Made by a program: the position numbers and the translations under genes. Of a stretch of DNA of 64,000 nt, positions 43,521-51,600 are shown piece by piece. The stretch is from Pseudomonas brassicacearum. GTDB lineage: Bacteria > Pseudomonadota > Gammaproteobacteria > Pseudomonadales > Pseudomonadaceae. Numbering within the stretch: the first letter of the stretch is position 1; each line of letters begins with the position of its first letter. Location of the stretch: positions 3,720,001-3,784,000 of the forward strand of contig NZ_CP045701.2 in assembly GCF_009601685.2 (NCBI RefSeq), in the 5' to 3' direction. The notes under the pieces are model-generated. The model did not search any database. It was not told where the DNA came from and saw nothing but the letters and a program-made list of their open reading frames with translations.

Positions 43521-44066
43521 TCAAGACGGTTTTCCCGCGCCGGGACCGAACCGCTGAATGACTTTTCTTTCCAGGCGCTGGGCGCAGTGCCCCAGCGCAG
43601 CCTTGATTTCCTTCTCCACCATACGCGTGGAAATACCGAAACGCTGGGAGATTTCCAGGTGCGGCGCTTCTTCCAGGCGTGCGGCGATGAAGATCCTGCG
43701 TCGGCGCGCCGGCAGTTCGTACAAGGCCTTGAGCAGGGTCTGCAGTTCCTTCTGTCCCCCCACCACCCGGGCCGGATCCAGTGCTTCATCCGAGACCTGC
43801 AGCAACTCCTCGATTTCATCGCCGGTGAGCAGGCGCGCATCGGCCTGTCGACGGTCGGCGGCGATGTTCAGGGCCATGCGATACAAATAAGCGTTGGGTT
43901 GGGCGATCTCCGGCGTATCGACCATGCGATCGACCCGCAGATAGGTTTCATGCAACACATCGTTGGCCAGTTCCTCGGAGCCCAGGCGCCTGCGCAGGCG
44001 CACCTTGAAATCCTCATACGAGGTGAGGAACAACTTCACCAACGGGCTGCGACCGGAGTCTTTCAT
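43521..44066 (-). CDS. vreI: ECF sigma factor
   Basis: Group IV sigma factor of 181 residues, related to the iron-type (FecI-like) sigma factors. Region 2 contains LANDVLHETYLRVDRM and AYLYRMALNIAADRRQ; region 4 contains LYELPARRRRIFIAARLEEAPHLEISQRFGISTRMVEKEIKAAL with a clear helix-turn-helix. The ATG at 44066 is chosen because it overlaps the vreA stop by four bases; the frame is open upstream inside vreA. In P. aeruginosa the homologous VreI controls hxc, pdtA and vre genes under phosphate limitation. Confidence 0.88.
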   Translation of the reverse strand: MKDSGRSPLVKLFLTSYEDFKVRLRRRLGSEELANDVLHETYLRVDRMVDTPEIAQPNAYLYRMALNIAADRRQADARLLTGDEIEELLQVSDEALDPARVVGGQKELQTLLKALYELPARRRRIFIAARLEEAPHLEISQRFGISTRMVEKEIKAALGHCAQRLERKVIQRFGPGAGKPS

Positions 44067-44722
44067 CGCCCGGACACCCCTTCCCCTGCTATGCATTCCA
44101 TGCTTCTTCCTGATGAGTCGGGTAACAAAAGCAGGGTCACCGGCTGGCGCAACGAACTGGGCGCCGGGCGGTCGATCCTGAGGTTTTGCAAACTGTTGAC
44201 CAAAGCCTTGTCCCGCATCAGGTCGCCCGTGGAACTGACCAGGCGGCTGTGCTGGACCACGCCGTCCCGGCCGATCCACACTTGCAGCACCGCCCGGAAA
44301 CTGCCCGGGCGGGTCAACGGTGAACGACACAAGTTGCGCTGGATGACCGTCTGGATGGCTGCCGCGTAGTTGCTGTCACTCAAGCCCGGGGTTACACCGG
44401 GAGCCAGCGGTACCTCGCGGACCCGCACCGGCTGCAACGTGAACGCATCCGCCCGGGCATAGTGCGCCGCCAGCCCGGTGCCGCTGAGCAACACCCTCAA
44501 CCCTTCGGAAGGAGTGAACAGCCCCTGCACACCCAGCGTATGGCGCTGGCTCGACAACTGGTGGTCCACCAGCACCGCCATGCCCGTCGCCCGGCTGAAC
44601 TGCTCCAGCGCCGTGGTCAGTTCCTGGGGCGCGATGTCCAGGTCCACCAGGCCGACTGCCTGGATCGGCCCGGCCAGCAGACACAGCAACATCATCAGCC
44701 ACCGCAAGGGCGTCCTGGTCAT
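44063..44722 (-). CDS. vreA: Barrel-less cell-surface-signalling receptor: STN domain plus TonB-like C-terminal domain
   Basis: Exported protein of 219 residues. Signal peptide (MTRTPLRWLMMLLCLLAGPIQA), then an STN signalling domain (about 28-95: VDLDIAPQELTTALEQFS, GMAVLVDHQLSSQ, VQGLFTPSEGLRVLLSGTGL) and a TonB/TolA-like C-terminal domain (about 125-205: AAIQTVIQRNL, FRAVLQVWIGRDGVVQHSRLVSS). There is no beta-barrel, unlike FecA-type receptors. This architecture matches VreA of the P. aeruginosa PUMA3 system. The ATG at 44722 gives the best signal peptide; a GTG at 44761 is an alternative. Confidence 0.85.
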   Translation of the reverse strand: MTRTPLRWLMMLLCLLAGPIQAVGLVDLDIAPQELTTALEQFSRATGMAVLVDHQLSSQRHTLGVQGLFTPSEGLRVLLSGTGLAAHYARADAFTLQPVRVREVPLAPGVTPGLSDSNYAAAIQTVIQRNLCRSPLTRPGSFRAVLQVWIGRDGVVQHSRLVSSTGDLMRDKALVNSLQNLRIDRPAPSSLRQPVTLLLLPDSSGRSMECIAGEGVSGR

Positions 44723-44803
44723 TCCACGCCTGCGTCCGCCCCCGGCTCTGCCCTGCTGCACGACTGACGTATCCGTTGAAAACCGTCATCCTGAGGGGAG
44801 TTT

Positions 44804-44821
44804 ATGAATGTCGTATGACAA
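44804..44821 (-). promoter_or_regulatory. Candidate Pho box upstream of vreAIR
   Basis: On the minus strand: TTGTCAT-ACGA-CATTCAT, two heptamers at 11-bp period matching CTGTCAT in 6/7 and 5/7 positions. It is about 80 bp before the vreA ATG and correctly oriented. It also lies about 80 bp before the divergent small exported gene, so PhoB could serve both. Confidence 0.6.
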
Positions 44822-44898
44822 CTGATACAAATCCCCCGGGCCGCACTAGACTGGTGCCAGACAACGAACCGTCCGGTGTAACGGGCAGGAGGTCGATG

Positions 44899-45249
44899 AT
44901 GAAACAGTGGACGAAAATGATGACTGGCCTCGGGCTGCTCATGGCCCTGCCCTGGGCCCAGGGCGAAGAAGCCCCGGCGTGTATCGAAGTGACCGTCGGT
45001 GGCTACAAGACCCCCGACTACAACTGCCTGAGCCGGCAGATGGGCAACGACCCGCAGGCTGCAGCCGCTGCGCAACAGGCTCAGGACGCCATCAATGTGC
45101 CGGTCAACGAACGCGCGCCGAACAGCATCGGCCTGGCCACCCCGGCGGCCACTGGCGTGCGCATGGGCAATACGTTTGGCACTTCGGTCAAGCCTCAGAG
45201 GCCGCCGGTTCCGGCCGGCAACTCGCCGCTGCCCAATGGAAATAAATAG
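44899..45249 (+). CDS. Small exported protein of unknown function, divergent from vreA
   Basis: A protein of 116 residues with a Sec signal peptide (KQWTKMMTGLGLLMALPWAQG). The mature part starts EEAPACIEVTVGGYKTPDYNCLS with two cysteines about 15 residues apart, then a low-complexity tail rich in A, Q, P and N. An AGGAGG site lies six bases before the ATG at 44899 and three before an ATG at 44896. I do not recognise the family. Placement opposite vreA with a shared intergenic Pho-box candidate suggests a role linked to the Hxc/Vre locus, possibly as a secreted protein. Confidence 0.7.
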   Translation: MKQWTKMMTGLGLLMALPWAQGEEAPACIEVTVGGYKTPDYNCLSRQMGNDPQAAAAAQQAQDAINVPVNERAPNSIGLATPAATGVRMGNTFGTSVKPQRPPVPAGNSPLPNGNK

Positions 45250-45269
45250 AGACAAGCGCCAGACCTGCC

Positions 45270-45361
45270 CTGTGGGAGCAAAGCTTGCTCGCGATCCAGG
45301 CAACACGGTCCGCCAGATTCACCTCATCATCGTTCATCGCGGGCAAGCCTTGCTCCCACAG
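45270..45361. repeat. REPIN
   Basis: Arms CTGTGGGAGCAAAGCTTGCT...CGCGAT and ATCGCGGGCAAGCCTTGCTC...CCACAG, with about 40 bp between. It lies between convergent genes. Confidence 0.9.
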
Positions 45362-45374
45362 TTGGTTCTCGCGA

Positions 45375-45815
45375 TCAGGCACTGGGACTCTGGCGGAAAC
45401 TCACCGCCAGCCGGTTCCAACTGTTGATGGTGCTGATCGCCAGGGTCAGGTCCACCAGTTCCTCCTCGCTGAAGCAGGCCCTGGCCTGGGCATAGACGTC
45501 GTCCGGCACCTGGCTCTCAGCCAACAGCGTCACCGCCTCGGTCCAGGCCAGGGCGGCGCGTTCGCGGGCAGTGAAAAAACCGCTGTCGCGCCACACCGCC
45601 ACCGCGTAGAGCCGGCGCTCGCTCTCGCCCTGGCGTCGTGCCTCCACCGAATGCATGTCGGTGCAGAAGGCGCAGCGGTTGAGTTGTGAAGCGCGGATCT
45701 TGATCAGGTGCAGCAGCGCCGGTTCGATACTCAGGCGGCTGGCCAGGGCTTCCAGGCCGATCATGGCTCGCATCGCCCCGGGGGATGCAGTGTAGTAATC
45801 CAGACGCGGGCTCAT
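45375..45815 (-). CDS. Carboxymuconolactone decarboxylase-family (AhpD-like) protein
   Basis: Cytoplasmic protein of 146 residues with the CMD fold. The motif CAFCTDMHS (about residues 48-56) is the AhpD-type CxxC plus histidine of peroxidase-related members, suggesting a thiol peroxidase or reductase role rather than true decarboxylation. The preceding IKIRASQLNR is the usual lead-in. The ATG at 45815 has GGAG upstream; an in-frame GTG at 45845 is less likely. It is divergent from a MocR regulator, a common arrangement in Pseudomonas. Confidence 0.85.
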   Translation of the reverse strand: MSPRLDYYTASPGAMRAMIGLEALASRLSIEPALLHLIKIRASQLNRCAFCTDMHSVEARRQGESERRLYAVAVWRDSGFFTARERAALAWTEAVTLLAESQVPDDVYAQARACFSEEELVDLTLAISTINSWNRLAVSFRQSPSA

Positions 45816-46010
45816 GGCGGGCTCCGTGGTATTCAAGACCTTCACGGTAGGCCCGGGGGTCGGTCAATGACAGGTCCAATTCGTCGAAAAACCCGGAGGC
45901 AAGTCCAATGGGCGCGATTTTCCCCACGCAACTTCTATGCAGTCGCACAATGCGGGTAATCTTGCGCCTTTGACGCTGGCGACCAAACAATCGCCCAGGA
46001 GCTTGCGGGT

Positions 46011-47444
46011 ATGGAACTTCATGTTGTCATCAACGGCCGCAAGGACCTGTCGGGCCAGTTGTATCAACAATTGCGCAGCGCCATCGAAAGCGGTCGCCTG
46101 GCGGCCGGCACGCAACTGCCGCCCAGCCGCCTGCTGGCCGAGCAACTGGGCGTCTCGCGCAAGACCGTCTCCGACACCTACGCCCAACTGACCTACGAAA
46201 ACCTGCTCACCGGCATCATCGGCAAAGGCACCTACGTCAACGCACGGCCGGTCAGAATCGTGCGCAAACAGAGCCACCGCGAGCTGGCCGGTGCCGACGT
46301 CGTCGAAGCCTGGCGCACCATGCCGGACCTGATGCGCCACCCCACACTCGAAGGTGCGTTGCGCTACGACTTCATCGGCGGTGCCACCGGCAAGGGCCAG
46401 TTTCCGCTGGACGACTGGCGGCGCTGCACGGCCCACGCGCTGCGCCAGATTGCCAGTGCCAAGGGCTTCTACAGCCAGCCCGAAGGGCTGCCGTCGTTGC
46501 GCAATGCCATTGCCCGGCACATCGCGTTTTCCCGCGGGGTCAATTGCCAGGATGAAGACGTGGTGGTGTGCAACGGCGCGCAGCAGGCCCTGGACCTGAT
46601 CTCGCGAGTGTTGACCCGTCCTGGCAGCCTGGTGGCCATGGAAGATCCGGGCTATCCGCCGGCGCGCCTGCTGTTCGGCTCCCAGGGCGCCACGGTGGCC
46701 GGGGTACCGGTGGACGAGCAAGGCATGCGGGTCGACCTGATCCCCGACGGCACGCGGTTGATTTATGTGACGCCCTCCCACCAGTTTCCCTTGGGCATGC
46801 CCATGAGCCAGGCCCGCCGCGAGGCCCTGCTGGCGCGGGCCTATGAGCTGGGGGCGATCATCATCGAAGACGACTACGACAGCGAATTCCGCTACGAAGG
46901 CCGGCCCGCCGATTCGTTGCAGAGCCTGGATGAACGCGGGATCGTGGCGTACGTCGGCACCTTCTCCAAGACCTTGTTGCCGGAACTGCGGCTAGGCTAT
47001 GCGATCCTGCCGCCAGCGATTCTTGAAGCGGTGATCCTGGCCAAGCGCCTCACCGACCAGCACACCTCCACCCTGCCCCAGTGGGCACTGGCGAAGTTCA
47101 TCGCCGAGGGGTGCCTGCTCAAGCACATCCGCCGCTGCCACACCCTGTATGCCGGCCGCCGCGAGCGAATCCTGGCACGCATGGGCGGGGACTTGTCACC
47201 CTGGTTCGAGGCCGTGCCCACCACCGCGGGCTTTCATATGGCGGTGCTGTGCAAGGTCCCGATGGACCTGGCGCTGGTGATCGAGTTGGCGAAAAAAGCC
47301 GAAGTCGGGCTCTACAGCCTGGATGGCTTTTTCAACGATACCCCGGTGCGGCCGGGCCTGTTCTTTGGTTTCGGCGCGATCGAAACCCTGGACATCGACA
47401 TCGCCCTGGACCGCTTGCGCGACATTCTGCAGCAAGTGGCCTGA
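46011..47444 (+). CDS. MocR-family PLP-dependent transcriptional regulator
   Basis: Regulator of 477 residues joining a GntR winged helix (about 1-75: LYQQLRSAIESGRLAAGTQLPPSRLLAEQLGVSRKTV) to a type I aminotransferase-like domain (about 110-470). The PLP lysine lies in TFSKTLLPELRLGY. DNA binding is likely gated by PLP or an amino-containing effector. It is divergent from the CMD gene with a 195-bp shared region, so that gene is its probable target. The effector cannot be inferred. Confidence 0.9.
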   Translation: MELHVVINGRKDLSGQLYQQLRSAIESGRLAAGTQLPPSRLLAEQLGVSRKTVSDTYAQLTYENLLTGIIGKGTYVNARPVRIVRKQSHRELAGADVVEAWRTMPDLMRHPTLEGALRYDFIGGATGKGQFPLDDWRRCTAHALRQIASAKGFYSQPEGLPSLRNAIARHIAFSRGVNCQDEDVVVCNGAQQALDLISRVLTRPGSLVAMEDPGYPPARLLFGSQGATVAGVPVDEQGMRVDLIPDGTRLIYVTPSHQFPLGMPMSQARREALLARAYELGAIIIEDDYDSEFRYEGRPADSLQSLDERGIVAYVGTFSKTLLPELRLGYAILPPAILEAVILAKRLTDQHTSTLPQWALAKFIAEGCLLKHIRRCHTLYAGRRERILARMGGDLSPWFEAVPTTAGFHMAVLCKVPMDLALVIELAKKAEVGLYSLDGFFNDTPVRPGLFFGFGAIETLDIDIALDRLRDILQQVA

Positions 47445-47565
47445 GGGATTGGACTGGGCATTTATCCGCCCATTGGCTGTTTGAGCCTTGCCCCGCCGGG
47501 CCTATCCTGCACGGGTGTCATTGATAGTGAGCAACCCCCTGCGACTTTATTCAGGAGCCTGAACA

Positions 47566-47847
47566 ATGTCTCGCCAAGTGATCAATACCGTACAGGTGCA
47601 AGCCGCCGCCGGTCGCTCGGAAGAACTGGGCCGGCAATTGCAGCAAATCGTCGAGACCCTGCGTGCCCAGCCGGGCTGCGACGCCTACCTGGTCGACCGC
47701 TGCCCGGACAATGGCGACCGCTGGAACGTCAGCGCCCGCTGGCAGTCGGAAGCGGCCATGCAAGCCCACTTCAACTGCCCCGAAGTGCAAGGCTTCATCA
47801 GCCTGATCGACAACCGCCTGGCCCGAAGCGTCGACTTCAACAGCTGA
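47566..47847 (+). CDS. Antibiotic biosynthesis monooxygenase (ABM)-fold protein
   Basis: A 93-residue cytoplasmic protein of the dimeric ferredoxin-like ABM fold (QVINTVQVQAAAGRSEELGR, LRAQPGCDAYLVDRCPDN, WQSEAAMQAHFNCPEVQGF). Members include quinol monooxygenases such as YgiN, but many have no known substrate. The ATG follows a GGAG-containing leader. A palindromic repeat begins 12 bases after its stop. Confidence 0.8.
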   Translation: MSRQVINTVQVQAAAGRSEELGRQLQQIVETLRAQPGCDAYLVDRCPDNGDRWNVSARWQSEAAMQAHFNCPEVQGFISLIDNRLARSVDFNS

Positions 47848-47858
47848 CACCCCACGCC

Positions 47859-47962
47859 TGTAGGAGCTGCCGAGTGCAACGAGGCTGCGATCTTGCCCAA
47901 CCCAATTGAATCTCAAGCCAAAGATCAAGAGCCAAAGATCGCAGCCTTCGGCAGCACCTACA
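47859..47962. repeat. Long palindromic intergenic repeat, copy 6
   Basis: TGTAGGAGCTGCCGAGTGCA on the left and GCAGCACCTACA on the right. The arms are compensated: CTGCCGAG on the left pairs with a GGCAGCA variant on the right. The inner segment carries AAGATCAAGAGCCAAAGATC instead of AAGATCAAAAGATC. Confidence 0.87.
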
Positions 47963-48109
47963 GGGGTACCGTTCACATGGGGTGGATCGCGGTATTGGTC
48001 TACCCACCTTCCGAAAGATTGGACGTTTGCTTACTCCACCGTGGGGCTTAGGGTGAATCCATCGCCGCGACAGCGCGAAATCACTCTAAACCACACAGGT
48101 CATACCTTC

Positions 48110-48514
48110 ATGAAAACACTCTGTCTGATCGCCGCCCTCGGCCTGCTGCCCATGACCCAGACCTACGCCCACGAAGCCGCGCCTTCGGAGAAGGTCACGG
48201 TGCTGCAGGAGCAATTGCTGAAAAACGTTCCAGGTAAAAAAACCATGATGCTGACCGTCAACTATGCCCCCGGCCAAGCGTCCATTGCCCATAAGCATGA
48301 GGGCACGGCCATGGCCTACGTGCTCGAAGGCGCCATCACGTCCCAGGTCAAGGGTGAGCCGGCGAAGACCTACAAGGCTGGAGAGTTCTGGTATGAAGCG
48401 GCGGGTTCCGAGCATCTGGTCTCGAAAAACGCCAGCACGAGCCAACCGGCGAAATTGCTGGTGTTCATGGTGATGGGTGAAGATGAGGCGGTGTTGATAC
48501 CGCTGAAGAACTAA
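48110..48514 (+). CDS. Exported cupin-domain protein
   Basis: A 134-residue protein with a signal peptide (MKTLCLIAALGLLPMTQTYA, cleavage near residue 20) and one cupin domain. Cupin motif 1 shows the metal ligands in HKHEGTAMAYVLEG; motif 2 contains AGEFWYEAAGSEHLVSKN. It is probably a periplasmic metal-binding protein of unknown substrate. The next feature downstream is a terminator shared with the convergent gdhB gene. Confidence 0.82.
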   Translation: MKTLCLIAALGLLPMTQTYAHEAAPSEKVTVLQEQLLKNVPGKKTMMLTVNYAPGQASIAHKHEGTAMAYVLEGAITSQVKGEPAKTYKAGEFWYEAAGSEHLVSKNASTSQPAKLLVFMVMGEDEAVLIPLKN

Positions 48515-48570
48515 CAGCCAAGACGCAGTCCCCCTGGGGTCCACAGGGGATCTTGTACAACTCCCCAAAA

Positions 48571-48603
48571 AAAAGCCCCGCATCTCTCAATGCGGGGCTT
48601 TTT
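48571..48603. terminator. Bidirectional rho-independent terminator
   Basis: A strong stem (AAAAGCCCCGCAT and its complement) with a six-base loop; A-tract on one side and T-tract on the other. It lies between the convergent cupin gene and gdhB and can serve both. Confidence 0.93.
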
Positions 48604-48617
48604 CATTCAACGCCGGA

Positions 48618-51600
48618 TCAGTTGGCCGTGACGACCGCCTGACCGCTCAACGCCAGGTCCAGCAGTTCGCGGTTGGCGACCGCGTACATGGCGTAGTCGG
48701 TGCCGCTGGCGGCACGGATGTCCACCAGCATGGCGCGCCAGCGCTCGACCATTTCACGGTGCTGTTCCAGCCACAGCGCCAGGCGGGTTTCCACGTCCTG
48801 GGTCGCATCGCCGTCCTGCAGGACCGAGATGGTGATCGCCCGTTGCTGCCAGTCGATGTCATCGCGGAACGCTTCACGGGCCAGTGCCTGCCAGTTGTTT
48901 TCCACCGGCAGTGCGCTGATCTGTTGCAGGTACCAGGTGATGTCCAGGGCACTGCCCACGGCGAAGTAAGCCTTGGCCACATCGGCAGCGTTCTGACCGG
49001 TGACGTCGGACGCCTCGATGATCGGCAACAAGGTGTACAGGTGCGTGGTGCCGGCGACCATGCGCGCCAGCAGCTCCGGCACACCGGCGGCCACGTAGGC
49101 CTGGTAGCGGGTCTGCCAGCCTTCGCGGGTCGGACCTTCCAGCAGTTCGTCGAGCTTGAGGCCCAACGCGGCCAGGTGCGGACCGAAGTGCGCGACGTCA
49201 CGGGCAGCGTTCTGCTCGTTGCGGCGGCTGCGCAGGAACCAGCGCGTGGCGCGACGCCCCAGGCGCATCAGCTCGTCCATCAGCTCCAGTTGCACGTCGG
49301 CCGACACCTGGTGGTCCAGAGCTTCGATCTGACGGAACCAGTGCGGGAGGTGGAAGATATCCCGAACTATTACATACGCACCCGCAACATTCGCCGGGCT
49401 CATGCCCGTCGACTCTTTCAACCTTTGGACAAAAGTGATGCCCATGTGGTTGACCAGGTCGTTGGCGATCTGGGTGCTGACGATCTCGCGCTTGAGGCGA
49501 TGGCGACGCATGGCCTCGGAGAACTTGCTGACCAGGGTCGGCGGGAACGCGGTCTCCATGTCACGGGTCAGGTAATCGTCGTCCGGTACCAGGGAGTTGA
49601 GCAGCGCTTCCTTGAGGTCGATCTTGCTGTAGGAGATCAACACCGACAGTTCGGCACGGGTCAGGCCATGGCCTGCCGACACGCGTTCGGCCAGTTGCTC
49701 TTCAGTCGGCAGGAACTCGATGGCGCGGTCCAGCTTGCCACGGGCTTCCAGGTCGTTCATCAGGCGCTTGTATTCGGCGATCCGCACGAAGGCGCGGCGT
49801 GCCGCCAGGGACAGGGCCTGGGTCTGCTTGTAGTTGTTGCCCAACACCAGGCCACCGACTTCGTCGGTCATGCTCGCCAGCAACTGGTTGCGTTGCTTGT
49901 CGGTCATGTCGCCGGCCTGCACCACTTCGTTGAGCAGGATCTTGATGTTCACTTCGTGGTCGGAGCAGTCCACGCCGCCAGCGTTGTCGATGAAGTCGGT
50001 GTTGGAACCGCCGCCATTGAGGCCGAACTCGACGCGACCCAGCTGGGTCATGCCCAGGTTGCCGCCCTCGCCCACGACCTTGCAGCGCAGTTCGTTGCCG
50101 TTCACGCGCAGTGCATCGTTGGCCTTGTCGCCGACATCGGCGTGGCTTTCAGTGCTGGCCTTGACGTAGGTACCGATACCGCCGTTCCACAACAGGTCCA
50201 CCGGCGCCTTGAGCAGAGCGTTGAGCAGCTCGGTCGGGGTCAGTTTGTCGGCCTTGATGTCGAAGCGTTCTTTCATCTGCGGCGAGATGGCGATGCTCTT
50301 GGCGCTGCGCGAGAAGATACCGCCGCCTTCGGACATGATGCTGGTGTCGTAGTCGGTCCAGGCCGAACGCGGCAGGTCGAACAGACGCTGGCGCTCGGCA
50401 AAGCTGCTGGCCGGCTCCGGGTTCGGATCGATGAAGATGTGCAGGTGGTTGAAGGCCGCGACCAGCTTCAGCTTGTCGGACATCAACAAGCCGTTGCCGA
50501 ATACGTCGCCGGCCATGTCGCCGACACCTACCACGGTGATGCTGTCTTCCTGGACATTGATGCCGCGCTCGCGGAAGTGGCGCTGCACGCCGACCCACGC
50601 GCCCTTGGCGGTGATGCCCATTTTCTTGTGGTCGTAGCCAGCCGAACCGCCGGAGGCGAACGCATCGCCCAGCCAGAAGCCGTAGTCGATGGCGATACCG
50701 TTGGCGATGTCGGAGAAGGTCGCAGTGCCCTTGTCCGCCGCCACGACCAGGTACGGGTCATCGTCGTCATGACGCACGACGTTGGCCGGCGGTACCAGCG
50801 CGCCGTCCTTGAGGTTGTCGGTGATGTCCAACAGGCCCGAGATGAAGATGCGGTAGCAGGCGATGCCCTCGGCCGCGATCTCGTCCCGGCTGCCGCCCAA
50901 CGGCAGGCGACGTGGCAGGAAACCACCCTTGGCGCCCACCGGCACGATCACCGAGTTCTTCACTTGCTGGGCTTTTACCAGGCCGAGCACTTCGGTGCGG
51001 TAGTCTTCTTCACGGTCGGACCAGCGCAGGCCGCCACGGGCTACGTTGCCAAAGCGCAGATGCACGCCTTCGACCCGTGGCGAGTAGACGAATATCTCGA
51101 ACTTGGGCACCGGTTTCGGCAGTTCCGGGATCAGGTGCGGGTTGAACTTGAAGCTGAAGTACGACTTGCTATGGCCGTTGGCGTCGGTCTGGTAGAAGTT
51201 GGTCCGCAGGGTCGCCTTGATCAGGTCCAGGTAGCGACGCAGGATGCGGTCTTCGTTGAGCACCTGGACGTCGTCCAGGGCCGAGAGGATCGCTTGCTCC
51301 AGGCGCAGCTGCTTGTCTTCCAGGTCATCGCCACTGAGTTTGCGCGCCAGGTAGAAGCGGGTCTTGAACAACCGGGTCAACTCGCGAGCGATGTCGGTGT
51401 GGTTGTTCAGGGTGCTGGCGATGTAACCCAGGTCGAAGCCCAGGCGGATCTGCTTCAGGTAACGGGCGTAGGCGCGCAGCAGCGCCACGTCGCGCCATGG
51501 CAGGCCGGCGGTCAGCACCAGGCGGTTGAACGCATCGTTCTCGGCATCGCCACGCACGATGTGGACGAAGGCGTCCTGCAAGGTGTCGTTGAGTTGCTGG

